Below, piece by piece: positions 9,449 to 19,289 of a stretch of DNA of 64,000 nucleotides. Where the stretch lies: the NCBI GenBank assembly GCA_020466095.1, contig CM035808.1:33880502-33944501 (forward strand), read 5' to 3'. Below the pieces are notes generated by a model. The model had not been told where the DNA came from and made no database searches. It worked only from the letters and a program-made list of their open reading frames with translations. Made by a program: the position numbers and the translations under genes. How positions within the stretch are numbered: position 1 is the first letter of the stretch; each line of letters starts with the position of its first letter. The DNA comes from Chlorops oryzae. Its lineage: Eukaryota > Arthropoda > Insecta > Diptera > Chloropidae.

Positions 9449-9465
9449 TGGCGCCCGAGCATGAC
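9449..9465 (+). other. tRNA-Lys primer-binding-site-like 17-mer
   Basis: TGGCGCCCGAGCATGAC is the fourth occurrence in 2.4 kb. It lies just after the family K end fragment. Confidence 0.3.
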
Positions 9466-10407
9466 TAATTTTTCTTTATAACGAAGCTTTTTTTCTTACG
9501 AAGAGTTCTCAAACTCTCCTTAAGCCGTACTTCCAAATTGTCATAAGAAAAGATTAGAGATTGAATTTAAAGGGCTTCAAAGAATTTTAACCGCAAAAAC
9601 ATAAAAATTTGACACTGCCAGATTAATGAAGGAAGCAATGAATAAAAAAAACCCCTATAAGAATATTTTCAATGGTAGTAAGAAATTATTGAAAAAGAAC
9701 AAAAAGAAATATTATTTCAAAATATTAAAAATTTCAAAAGTTAAAAATTTATATTTAAAAGAGATCTTCACATTGCTAAACTAGCGTCTAGAAAAATGAA
9801 AACAAACGGGAAAGTTGCCAAGAGAGATTTAAAAAAAAAAAATTAAAAAATTAAATTTAAACAGACGCTTCTACGTCGTTGGTTTCCCCCACATCCGAAT
9901 ACTATAGACCCCTGAAAAACTATCTGGCTGCCAACAAACCGACTGGCTGAATGGCTGGCCGACTAGCCCGTCGTGTCTTTTCTTTGATGATTTATGCCGC
10001 GACATGCCGTGAAAATCTATTTTCAGCTAATGGCGTAGATTTTAAAGATAAAAAACTCAATGTAGTCAACGGAAATCTCTAAAAAGAAAAAAACTAAAAT
10101 AAACTTAAGTGAGGTTTTTCTTATTTTTGGCAAAGGATCTTAAATCTCTGTCAAAGAATTGTAGAACCCCGTATTTTTTCATAGAAATTATACAGGTTTA
10201 TTTCACATAAATGACAAGTTAAATAAAATAAACCAATAACGGCGCACACACAGGGAAAAAATCAATAGAAGATCAGAACAAAATGGATGTCAGGATAAGG
10301 CTTTACGTTGCAATAATTCTTAAAAATCTACCCTGGACGCTTTTGGCACTTGATATATATGTATTAGTTGGACTTTAAAATAGGCGTCCACACAAGGGCA
10401 TATTCAA
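9466..10407. other. No recognised feature
   Basis: AT-rich sequence without supported ORFs. A few GACTGGCTGAATGGCTGG-like degenerate repeats occur near 9935-9965. Confidence 0.4.
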
Positions 10408-10415
10408 TAAAATAT

Positions 10416-10902
10416 CAGGGACTTGAACCGAGTGGAAAATTTGCTACTTTTGGATTGGTTCGCCAAACCGGTTTTTCGAATGCTTTGAACCAGGGTTTCG
10501 CTTCGGTTCGGTGTGTTCCGTGTTCCCACTTATAATTCAATTTTTTACCATTTAGGGATAAAATTTGCAAAATAAAAATTTTGTGGTGGTTACCTTACTC
10601 ATATTAGAGATGGTATCGATACTAATTTCATAAGAATATCGACTTCGAATTTTCTATTTTTGGCCTTTGGGAGTGACCACTGTGCAGGGTTGCAGGCAAA
10701 AATGAACGTGTAAAGGTCGCTTATGAGATAGGTTGCCATTTTTCCCTAAACTATGAAGGTGTAGAAAATTTTTCTATTCAAATCTTGTAAAAACGAACCC
10801 CTGAACCTTTACAAAAAGTTCGGTTCGGTTAAAACATTTGTGAAAAACTTCGGTTCGGTTAATGGTTAAAAAACGGTTCGTCAAAACCAGTTCACGTCCC
10901 TG
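10416..10902. mobile_element. Non-autonomous hAT-type element, 487 bp, 8-bp TSD
   Basis: TAAAATAT occurs on both sides (10408-10415 and 10903-10910). The termini are CAGGGACTTGAAC and, reversed, CAGGGACGTGAAC. Repeated GAACCG/CGGTTC motifs lie inside both ends (for example CTTCGGTTCGGTT near 10500 and twice near 10820-10860), as is typical of hAT subterminal transposase-binding repeats. The 8-bp duplication and CA...TG ends define hAT. No transposase ORF is present. Confidence 0.85.
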
Positions 10903-11089
10903 TAAAATATCCTTAAAATTAAAATTCCCTTTTCTACGTCCCTGATGACATTTGAGATATAAAAATTAGAAATACTTTTGAGATCTGAAGAGCGCTCAGT
11001 CTAAGCAAAAGTAAAATAAAATATAATTAAGTTTCTGTGATATTTGATATTGATCCCTAAATTGCAATTTGATCTCCATTTCGAATCTT

Positions 11090-11330
11090 TTACCGTATAC
11101 TTTTTTCCCGAGGCAGGGTTATCAAAACTCGGCAATCAACTCAAAGATATTTATGATCTTTGTTGAAGTTTTAGGGCAGCAAAGTGGTCAGTGGCATTTT
11201 TATGGGACCAAGTTTTTGTTTTTAGAAGATTTCAAAATTAAATATTTGGGGAATTTTGGCCTTGTTTTGAGACACTCAGGGAAATATTCCCCTAAAAATC
11301 TGGCAACCGCGCTCGCCAATCAACTTATTT
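11090..11330 (+). repeat. Dispersed repeat family S copy
   Basis: The blocks GGGACCAAGTTTTTGTTTTT, then GGGGAATTTTGGCC and GAGACACTCAGGGAAATATT recur at 15205-15345, 29270-29430, 31005-31092 (reverse), 31275-31400 (reverse), 43375-43515, 57665-57790 (reverse) and 61410-61580 (reverse). The plus-strand frame covering it (11069-11338) is therefore repeat-derived, not a host gene. Confidence 0.6.
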
Positions 11331-11339
11331 CAAAATGAG

Positions 11340-12256
11340 AATAATACTGGTAACAACACGCCCATGAAATAGTGCGAAAAACTCGCAAATAAGTGATCTC
11401 TCGTGCCTATTTCGAGGTCTTCCTATGGGAGAATTACTTAAACTTCATACCAGGATGGGTGAGCCTTTTCCTTTCTGATGCTAAGCTTAATTTTGCCGTC
11501 TCATCTTATTTTTTAAACCACGCCAACTTATTGCAAATGCATTTTCTCAACCGTCCTCTCAACGTCCTTCCCCGTTGTCTACATCAAGGGGGAAAAAATA
11601 ATGGAGCTTTGCCAAAATTTTCGTACAAGAAATTATGATTTCAAAGAGCCCGGCGTCATCACTTTGCCAAAGTAGAAAAGAATTTTCCTCTCTTCTTTCA
11701 ATGCGAATCCGTGTGTGTGTGTTTTTTCATTTTCCTTTCATGTTTCGTCGTGTTTTTTCTTGTTTTTTTTTTCCTCTTTTGTGGCTTCTATTTTCGGTCA
11801 TTGTTTTCAGAAATTTCGCAACGACAACAACGAAAACAGCAGCAGCAGCAACAACAACAACCAGATATGTGGCTCAGAGGGAAAACTGAGAAAAACAAGC
11901 GCATGGATTCACTCAAGGCTGTTTACTTCAGAAGTGAAGCGTTCGAAGCGTGAGTTTTCCCTTTGTGGGGAAACGCGCCTGTCACGCTGGCTTTCGAGTT
12001 TTTTTGTTTGTTCATTTTTATGCCTTTCGTCTTGGCTTCTCTATGCTCCAAATTCATAAATTTTAAAGACGTCGACACACGCGACATGCGAATTTTCCGA
12101 TTTTCCTATTTTCCGACAGCAGTTGCGAAAATTTATGTTTTCGTTCGTGCGGCCGTTGGTTTCGTGGTTATCGGTTGGTTTGTTTTCGGTACCGTTTTTT
12201 GCTACGGTTGAGCCATACTTTTACAACGTTCACGTCATAATTATTCTGGGAATTTC

Positions 12257-12287
<31 letters not shown>

Positions 12288-12300
12288 TGAAGTTACAATT
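11340..12300. other. No supported gene; CAA/CAG and GTT runs
   Basis: A CAACAACGAAAACAGCAGCAG-like run occurs near 11818-11862 and a GTT repeat at 12259-12287. Overlapping Phe/Ser-rich frames at 11635-12059 disagree with each other, and none has a supported start or splice context. Confidence 0.35.
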
Positions 12301-13090
12301 TTTGGCGTCAATATTCTGTTGTTTTGAATATTGCTCTGCACGGAGATATGGGGGAAAAAGCTTAAAGTTCGTATTCCTCATGAAATTTAATATTTTTTGG
12401 TATTATTTAGAAGGAAAAAGCGTAGGTTTTTTTTCTAAAATATGGTAACTCTTTAGATTTGTGCTAAGCTCTAAGCGAGAGAGTCTTCAAATAGATCGAA
12501 ATTTTCTGTGAGAGGAAAAACGATTCCCCCTTCCCTATTACATGCCCATCTTGATTGTCCATAATGAAATGATTCTCGTCCAGTCTAAAACTGAACTTAC
12601 AGCAGCTCTGCCACCTTTTTCGAGAAACTTTTCTTTCGAAGACTTTCAAAAAAAATCCGTTTTCTGTCAATTTCTATGAGAAAAGATGTCTGAAAATTTC
12701 CAAGACTTCGAATAGCCAGTACCGAATGGGCATTAAAAAACTATGATAAACGTACTACGAGCTTTTTAACCCGATTAACAACCACACTTTCCATTCAATA
12801 AATAAATTGCTTAATTTATTTCATTTTGGAGGAGGAGAAACCCGTGTTGCGGTGGCTATTCCCAAATTTCGAGACTGAGCAATAATGTTATTATTGTAAG
12901 TATAAGCTCCTCAAGGAGAATTGAATGAAATGGAGATTTGAAAATAAATATGAGATTAGTTTAATTTCGTATGGTCTCTCAACTCAGATATGAACTACAT
13001 AAATACTTGCTCAATAAAGGCAAGTCTTCTAAGATCTTTAAAATTCTAAAAATTTGAAGTCGTCATCAATGGTCTCTCTGAAGAATGAGT
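12300..13090. other. No recognised feature
   Basis: AT-rich sequence. The minus-strand frame at 12464-12670 has no domain and no conserved context that I can see. Confidence 0.4.
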
Positions 13091-13091
13091 A

Positions 13092-13280
13092 TGAATATTT
13101 CCCGGGAATTTTTTCCCAAGAAACTGTTCTCCGCGGAAAAAGGAAGTATTCTAGGCGTCAATAAAAGGAAGAATGTGATGACATAGTTTTAAAACTCTTA
13201 GTCCCCAGTGTGCTTAGAAGGTTTTTTTTTTTCAAATTTGCAAGGAAAAATTCCCTGTGAAGTTTAGAATCGCTCTTAAG
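13092..13280 (+). mobile_element. MITE family K copy
   Basis: Starts ATTTCCCGGGAATTTTT, has the central block TTCTAGGCGTCAATAAAAGG and ends in GTTTAGAATCGCTCTTAAGG, matching 5727-5932. Confidence 0.55.
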
Positions 13281-13403
13281 GCCCTAAATTCGTATACAAC
13301 CCTGCGCAATCTATACTTTTTCATTACTTGCCAGCTCAGTATAAAAATTTTGTAAATCCTTTGAAGGAGGCATTTTTCCACCAACATAAGGGAGTGTTTT
13401 CTA

Positions 13404-13745
13404 TTAGGTTAGGTTAGGTTAGGTTAGGTTAGGTTAGGTTAGGTTAGGTTAGGTTAGGTTAGGTTAGGTGTTAGGTTAGGTTAGGTAGGTTTAGTTAGGT
13501 TAGGTTAGGTTAGGTTAGGTTAGGTAGGTAGGTTGGTTAGGTTAGTAGGTTAGGTTAGGTTAGGTTAGGTTAGGTTAGGTTAGGTTAGGTTAGGTTTTAG
13601 GTTAGGTTAGGGTTAGGTTAGGGTTAGGTTAGGTTAGGTTAGGTTAGGTTAGGTTAGGTTAGTGGGTTAGGTTGGGTTAGGTTAGGATAGGTTAGGCTAG
13701 GTTGGGTTAGGTTGGGTTAGGTTGGGTTAGGTTAGGATAGGTTAG
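13404..13745 (+). repeat. TTAGG array, expanded SINE tail (about 340 bp)
   Basis: A nearly continuous array of TTAGG pentamers with scattered 1-2 base interruptions and TAGGGTTAGG variants. On the minus strand it is the AACCT tail of the SINE A copy that abuts it at 13745. The TSD pair (GTTTTCTATTA at 13396-13406 and GTTTTTTATTA at 13926-13936) encloses array and SINE together, so the array belongs to the insertion. Confidence 0.9.
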
Positions 13746-13925
13746 TGTGTCTGGTACCAAGGGTGACAAATGGGCCCGTTGTGATACCACGTATTATAAG
13801 AAAACAAAGAAAACACGAAACTGAGAAAGCGACACAAACATCCACGACCTCAGCTGGGAGTCGAACCCAGGGCCTCTCGCTTCGTAAATTGGCATCTCAG
13901 CTAACTACGGAACAGAGGCCGACTC
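13746..13925 (-). mobile_element. SINE A, copy 1
   Basis: tRNA-derived SINE in reverse orientation. Its head carries a box B-like GGGTTCGACTCCCAGC and a box A-like TAGTTAGCTGAGATGCC. The body has the family's GTGGTATCACAACGGGCC-like block (as CCCGTTGTGATACCACG on the plus strand). Its 3' tail is the TTAGG array to the left. Other copies lie at 40898, 42710, 51011, 52412, 58407, 60191 and 63605. Confidence 0.9.
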
Positions 13926-13939
13926 GTTTTTTATTAAAA

Positions 13940-15200
13940 TCATAAATTTATTCAAAATATGACACCTTTTCGAAGGTATTCTCCATTATGATAGTTTCCA
14001 CTCTTGAGAGACTTTACTGTTACAGATTCGCTCTCTATTTATTTGCATTTCTGATATGCAGCATCATATCGAGAAGAAAGAAATTTAATTCCCTTGAATT
14101 CGAATAAATTTGAAATCTTGAACCCTTCAGCTCTCGACAACAAAAGACGTTCTTCATCTTCGACAATAATTAAGTTCTTTTGAAGTAAATATTGAAATTA
14201 AGTTCGAATTAATTCATGAAAAAACCCCGCCAAATTTCCAGAGATAAGAAATCAATGGTCTTCGTTCCTCATCGTCAGCTTTGCTATCAATAAACCCATT
14301 AAAAAAAAAAAACGGTTCTTAACGATTTTATTAGGAATTTCTTTCGATGATTTAGAAGCAAAGCATGTGAGGCGGTATTTAAATAGAAAAATTTAATAAA
14401 AACAATAAAATAGGTTATTAATATTGTATGAATTCCTCTTTTTTTCTTTGTCTTTTGGCATATCATTTTTTATTTTTCTTATTTTTTTGGCCATAGAAAT
14501 AAATAGTTCAATGCCTTCACGAAGAAAAGTGCTAAATAAATTTTTGACTCGAAGGCATGACAGAGAGAAAGAGTGAGAGAGGGGGTAGAGGCAGAGTGAG
14601 GTGAAGTATGGGTGTGTGATTTGGCTGATCGAGTAGATAACTTATTTGGGTAAATGATTTAAATTCATAATGGGTTCGAATTGTAGCTGGATGTGTTTAC
14701 TTATGTAGGCGCAGAGTTTCACAGAATACAAAAGTTCCTCCTACATATGAAGAGCAAGAAGTGTGGATATCAAACTAGCTTAAGTCATATATCAAAAAAT
14801 ATGTTTACTTATAAATTAGGTACAAAAAATTTCCAAAGCCGCTCTCTTCTTCTTCTCACTCAGAGTCCCTCCTTGCTGCGCATCTGTAAAGTCTTCCCAA
14901 AAAAAAAAAAAAAAAATGCCACACTCCAGTCGACAGCCTTCCAAAGCTGTTTGTTAATTAGCATAAAGCTTCGATAATCAACGCTGCTAATCAACACACA
15001 TATTGAAGTATTGATTCAGTAATATTGAAAGTTTAATTTAATTGACGTGACCGTGTTAAGTGGATTGACTGGTTTGGCTTGATGGAAGAAAAACGTGGTC
15101 AAACTCGAGAATTCCAGAAGAAGTAAAAAAAAAAAAAATAAAAAACGGAATGCAACACTGCTGACCACTATTGCCAGATTCATTCTGGTCTTCATGAGCG
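13940..15200. other. No recognised feature
   Basis: AT-rich sequence with a GAGAGAGGGGG purine patch near 14565-14590 and an A17 run near 14899. The frame at 14693-14977 crosses that run and is not convincing. Confidence 0.4.
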
Positions 15201-15204
15201 AGGG

Positions 15205-15343
15205 AGATTTTAGGGGACAAATTTTTTGTTTTTAGAAAATATTAAAATCTAATTAAAGAGAATTTTGGCCTCATTTCAGGACATTTAAAATTTATGTTCC
15301 GAAAAAAAATCCTAGAAAAACAGACAACAGCGCTGCCAACCCA
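15205..15343 (+). repeat. Dispersed repeat family S copy
   Basis: Contains GGGGACAAATTTTTTGTTTT, GAGAATTTTGGCCTCATTTC and ACAGCGCTGCCAACC, in the same order as the copy at 11090-11330. Confidence 0.55.
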
Positions 15344-15344
15344 G

Positions 15345-15760
15345 ATAGGTAGGTAGGAAGGTAAGTAGGTAGGCAGGTAGTTAGGTAGTAGTGGCAGCTG
15401 CTAGCTTACATAGATACAGTGGGTTGGCCCGTTGTGAAACCACAAGATAACACGATTTGACTATTAAAATTTAATGGGGAAGCCAATTAGACTTCCTGGT
15501 AAACCGGGAAATGTCAGTAACTCTGGTTTCAGATAGTCAGGAGAGGCTGATAAAGAAGGAACACCCTAATAGGAACAATCATTTTCATTCTAGAGCCGGG
15601 TATTGACACATAAGGTGAAGGATATATTCTTCCTTCTCCTCCGAGCGACATCTTCGGCAAAAGTCATTATTTAGGACACCTAGCCTGCTGAAGAGGCACT
15701 GACCGGTGAGTATTGATACCGTTTGGTGGAACCAACCAAGAGTGTGGGTAAATAAAAATA
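15345..15760 (-). mobile_element. 5'-truncated non-LTR retrotransposon (LINE) 3' end
   Basis: On the minus strand the first about 175 bases (15756 to 15585) encode the C-terminal end of a LINE ORF2. It reads ILTGQCLFSRLGVLNNDF, then the Cys-His knuckle CRRCRSEEKEEYILHLMC and PALE, then a stop. This C..C..H..C motif, preceded by LTG-C and LG, is typical of the ORF2 ends of R1/LOA/I/Jockey-type LINEs. One further frame continues to GSLIGFPIKF, so an indel has occurred. The 3'UTR contains GTGGTTTCACAACGGGCC (15426-15443 reversed), GGCAGCTGCCAC-like sequence and an ACCT tail (15345-15395). These elements are shared with SINE A and SINE B. It lies about 60 bases beyond the polyQ exon donor, inside the inferred intron. 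Confidence 0.8.
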
Positions 15761-15820
15761 CGGCAATGAGGAGTTAGTATATTTCTCCAATGGATTAATA
15801 TAAAGCGAATTAAGACTCAC

Positions 15821-15982
15821 CTATGAATCGGTGATGCGCCCGTTGGTATTCGTTGTTGATAAGCTGACATGTTTGCTGCTGTTGCTGCTTGTTGTTGTTG
15901 TTGTTGTTGCTGCTGCTGTTGTTGCTGACTATTGTTGTTACAACTATTTTGTTGTTGTTGTGTTGTGGTTTGTTGTTGCTGC

Positions 15983-16036
<54 letters not shown>

Positions 16037-16098
16037 CTGCTGCTGATGTTGTTGATGCTGCTGATGTTGTTGTTGTTGCTGATGTTGTTGTTGCTGCT

Positions 16099-16130
<32 letters not shown>

Positions 16131-16413
16131 TGCTGTTGTTGCTGATGATGATGGTGAGCGATTTGTTGAGATGATGGTCCATTATCGTGATACGACGATG
16201 ATGGCTGCTGTTGATGACTTGTTGTTGTTGTTGGTGCCTGCAAGTGTTGATGCTGCTGCTGTTGTTGTTGTGATGCGTTAACAGCACGTTGTTGTTGTTG
16301 ACCACCCTGCTGCTGTTGTTGTGTTGTTGTGCTTGCTGTTGATGCTGCTGCTGTTGTTGTGATGGGGGTGGTGGGGCACCAACCTGCACTGCTGCACGGA
16401 TGGCTGCTTCCAT
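15821..16413 (-). CDS. Polyglutamine-rich protein exon (first coding or internal exon)
   Basis: The frame starts at ATG 16411-16413 (GAAATGG, purine at -3 and G at +4), with an in-frame TGA upstream at 16456-16458. It opens MEAAIRAAVQVGAPPPPS, passes through long Gln tracts and ends NMSAYQQRIPTGASPIH at a perfect donor, CATAG|GTGAGT (intron bases 15815-15820), five codons before the frame would stop. Residues 32 to about 126 in this frame are odd (Asn/Ser/Ile-rich). The alternative frame reads GGQQQQRAVNAS, HLQAPTTTTSHQQQ, YHDNGPSSQQIAHHHH, which is typical of polyQ regulators. One missing base at 16320/16321 and one extra base near 16036 would explain this. Such proteins are often nuclear transcription regulators, but I do not recognise this one. 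If ATG 16413 is not the start, an acceptor at CAATTAG (about 16443) is an alternative. Confidence 0.75.
15880..16350 (-). repeat. Interrupted CAA/CAG trinucleotide tract
   Basis: Read on the minus strand, this holds several CAA/CAG arrays, the longest a pure CAA run at about 15975-16035 (about 20 units). Long uninterrupted CAA is prone to length variation, so the Gln count given by this assembly should not be trusted. Confidence 0.9.
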
Positions 16414-17050
16414 TTCATGCCGAACTTCAAATGCTTCGACCTCTAATTGAGCGCATCATTCATCAGGATCAGCGATGCAGAGACAGTGATAGAGAGAGAA
16501 AGAGAGAGACCGACAAAGGGATGGAGAAATAAATGGACCGAAGACGACGCCGACGACCGATTGATGGCAGCAGAATTTTCAACACCGAACGATAATTGGA
16601 GCAATGTTGTTTGTTGTTGTGGTTTTCAATATTATTATTGTTGTTGTTGTTGTTAACATTACCCTTTCTATTGAGAACGCAATTAATTGGATTCTCAAAA
16701 CGTGAACTGAGCAGAGCACATGATCGTCGTTTGTTTGGCGGCCATTGGCAGTTTCGGCCTGAGAATCCGTGTATCGAGCCGCACTTTAACGAGACGCACA
16801 CGAACGCACGAACGAACAATGAAATACACACAGTCAGACGGGCAGATGATAGGCAGACAGCAGAAACAACGCGACAGAGCGGAACACGTGGTTACATATG
16901 AAAAATGCACAGCGACGCGAACAACCGACGCAATGACGAAAGGACACAACTGACGATAGTCCTCGACTCGGACGCGACTTATTTTCGGGGCCACAAAACA
17001 ACTTCGGTCGAACTTGCGGGACGGGTCTTATGAATTTGCCATCGCTCACA
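16414..17050 (-). promoter_or_regulatory. Probable 5'UTR and promoter region of the polyQ gene
   Basis: GC content rises clearly above the surrounding DNA, and simple A/T runs nearly vanish. On the minus strand there is an initiator-like TCAGTT with its A at about 16951, and a 5'UTR-like stretch with CAACAACAACAACAATAAT (about 16640). A pyrimidine-rich CTCTCTCTTTCTCTCTC run (about 16487-16510) precedes the ATG at 16413. Several upstream ATGs exist. No clear TATA box is seen, and a DPE at the exact expected spacing is not found. The call rests mainly on composition. Confidence 0.35.
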
Positions 17051-17748
17051 GCTCAGATTTGAGTTATTTTTCCAGTGGCTTTCAAACCTTTTCTTCGATT
17101 TTTTTCAATTTTTCTTTCAATCTCTTTTTCCGCCCTGCTTTTTTCCTTCTTCTTCTCTTCTTCTTCTTCTTATATAAAAGCAATTTTTAACGCATTTGCT
17201 TTTCAGGCTTATGCGTTCTTAAAAATTATTTCGCATTTACGTTTCTCACAGAAATATTTTTTTATTTATTTTTTTTTAATTTTATGCTTTTTTCTTTATT
17301 TTTTATAGTTGCACTTTAAAAAATAATATTTATTTTCTTCATTTATACATTAAAGCTTTGAGCTTTTGATAACTATATTTAATAATTTTTTACTTTATTT
17401 TTATTTTTTAATATAATTTTGAAATTTTATTCTTTTAAAACTTTTTACATATATGTTAAATTAATTAATAAAAAAAAATTTTTTTATTTTATTTAACACT
17501 GCACTTTTCTTTAACTTACTTGCAATTTGCTTCTTTTTTTTTTTTTTTTTTAAATATAAAATTTAATTTTTTTTATTTTAAATTTTTTCCTTTTCATATA
17601 AGAGAGACACAAGTTTTCTTCGCCAATGCAATTAACTTTTAACTCACATCTGAAATAGAAGAGAGAAAAATTCGATGAAAAATAAATCTTCAATTGGGAA
17701 ATAATATTTTAATATGACTAACAAAAGTTCACTTAATCGATTATTATA
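17051..17748. other. Extremely AT-rich stretch
   Basis: Long T and A runs (for example T20 near 17532) dominate. Phe/Leu-rich frames here are composition artefacts. No feature is supported. Confidence 0.5.
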
Positions 17749-17752
17749 TTTA

Positions 17753-17900
17753 AGGGTCTTCTCATGAAAACCCGTTTTTTGGACCCTTTTTAAAAAATCT
17801 TATTTGAAAACGCAAAGAATAATTGAAAACTTTTTTTATTTATCCTATTACAAAAGGTTCAAAGTAAAAAAAAAATTTTTTTTTTATAAAAATCTGTTCC
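17753..17900 (+). mobile_element. Terminal fragment of a TTAA-flanked element (same family as 30023-30752)
   Basis: TTAA (17749-17752) is followed by GGGTCTTCTCATGAAAACCC, then TTTTTTGGACCC and ACGCAAAGAATAATTG. This is the reverse complement of the right end of the complete element at 30600-30756. The left part of the element is missing. Confidence 0.7.
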
Positions 17901-18289
17901 TTATATAAGTTTTTAGGTTTTTCATTTAGAACACCCAATTGCAAATGATTATCAACTTAATTATCTACGAGTTTATATATTTTTTATTTAAGTACATACA
18001 TACTTATATTTCAAGGACATTGGACAGAGAGTATATATTGTTTTATGTGATGATATACACGTGGTGCTTCCATCACAGTATCACAAGATACGAAGATACT
18101 GCGCTACACAAACGACAGTGTACCCATCTTGCCTTATCAGTGGTCATGGACGGAATTGGCGAACCTGGGTCGAGATCCGGTGTTATATTCACCTCGTAGA
18201 TACCACAGACGCCACGATACTCCCCGAAGGACCGTTCGCAAACGACCGGCCAGGATTGCTAACCTTGCGTACATTCCCCAAAAGGTTCC
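17901..18289. other. Unresolved, partly GC-richer sequence
   Basis: From about 18050 composition becomes balanced (GACGGAATTGGCGAACCTGG and so on), as expected for exonic or transposon-internal DNA. The open frames (17939-18199, 18061-18330) have no recognisable motif, and the adjoining segment is a dispersed repeat, so it is probably an old transposon interior. Confidence 0.3.
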
Positions 18290-18480
18290 TGCACTTCCAA
18301 TTTGAACCACATACCCGAATCATGTATTGATGGACATTTGGCTAGGGTCCGAGGGTTTGCCAAGCCCGAAAAACGAATATGATTCCCTCTTCGGTGAGGA
18401 CATTGAGCAATAGGAACTTTAAAATTGGTTTCTACAGTGTTTTCAGGTAGTAAAGATTCAAAAATCAACAAAGCTGTGGA
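18290..18480 (-). repeat. Dispersed repeat family W, copy 1
   Basis: On the minus strand it reads GGGCTTGGCAAACCCTCGGA followed by CCCTAGCC. The same block with the same neighbours occurs on the plus strand at 33386-33660. The small frame here shares GLANPRTLA with the frame at 33422, so both are repeat-borne. Confidence 0.5.
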
Positions 18481-19116
18481 ATCCCTTTCAGGGGGCCGCA
18501 GACGGCTTTACCGATTTTTTTTAAATTTGTAGACTGCTAATCAAACTACTAAATATATCCTTCCTGAATTCACAGTTCATTCCTTACATTCACAACTAAG
18601 CGAAATTTTGATACTTATAATTAATAGCTTCAATAAATTTTTGTGCAGGAAACCTGAATTTTTATAATTTTAGGTATCTCTTTGTTATTTCAAGCATTTA
18701 TTCACATTTCGAACCAATCGCTTTTACAATTACTCATTCAGCCATTTGTCTACTGTAGAATCCCAATCATCGGCCGTTATCAAAAACCAGAAGGTGCTGG
18801 ATTATTGGCCGATTGTTTATTTATTTATTTAAGTATTTTTTTTTTAAGCGATTGCTAGAAATCCTCTTCTTGATTTCTCTTTGAAATTGATTTTTCTGCA
18901 TGTTCAATTGTAGGCTTACAGCATGTCGGCTGTTATTTTAATTATTTAATTAAAAAATTAAGCGCAACTGTGTGAATGAGAAAATTATGATATATGGAAA
19001 ATGGGAAAATGGAAAATTGCGCACGTTTCGCTTGCGATTCGGTAGCTCAAGGCGTTCGGTTTAATGAATTTTCTCGCTGCTCGTTGTTAATCACTCGCGG
19101 ATTGTTTAAATTTTCC

Positions 19117-19147
<31 letters not shown>

Positions 19148-19199
19148 AAAATGAAAATAAAAGCAAAAACAGAAAAATATTTAATTAGGTACGCTCTCA
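18481..19199. other. No recognised feature
   Basis: AT-rich sequence with an A22 run near 19118. No supported frame or repeat. Confidence 0.4.
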
Positions 19200-19289
19200 T
19201 TGTTTTTATCGACCGATTGTTGTTGTCGTTGTTGTTGCACGTCCTGTTGCATTTCGTTTTATTTTATAATTTTTCCCTCTCTTGAAACA

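Noticed and set aside
7028..9465. Intact LTR retrotransposon
   Set aside because: Primer-site-like words exist, but I found no paired LTRs, gag/pol motifs or polypurine tract.
13404..13745. Interstitial or true telomere made of TTAGG repeats
   Set aside because: The array is enclosed with a SINE by one target duplication and matches the SINE's tail, so it is a mobile-element tail.
13860..13920. tRNA genes at the SINE A heads
   Set aside because: The box motifs recur in eight dispersed copies, most with the same 3' body and several with TSDs, as expected for SINEs.
15831..16281. Poly-Leu, poly-Val and poly-Cys ORFs on the plus strand
   Set aside because: They are antisense translations of the CAA/CAG tract. 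The minus strand has the start context, plausible protein ends and the donor site.
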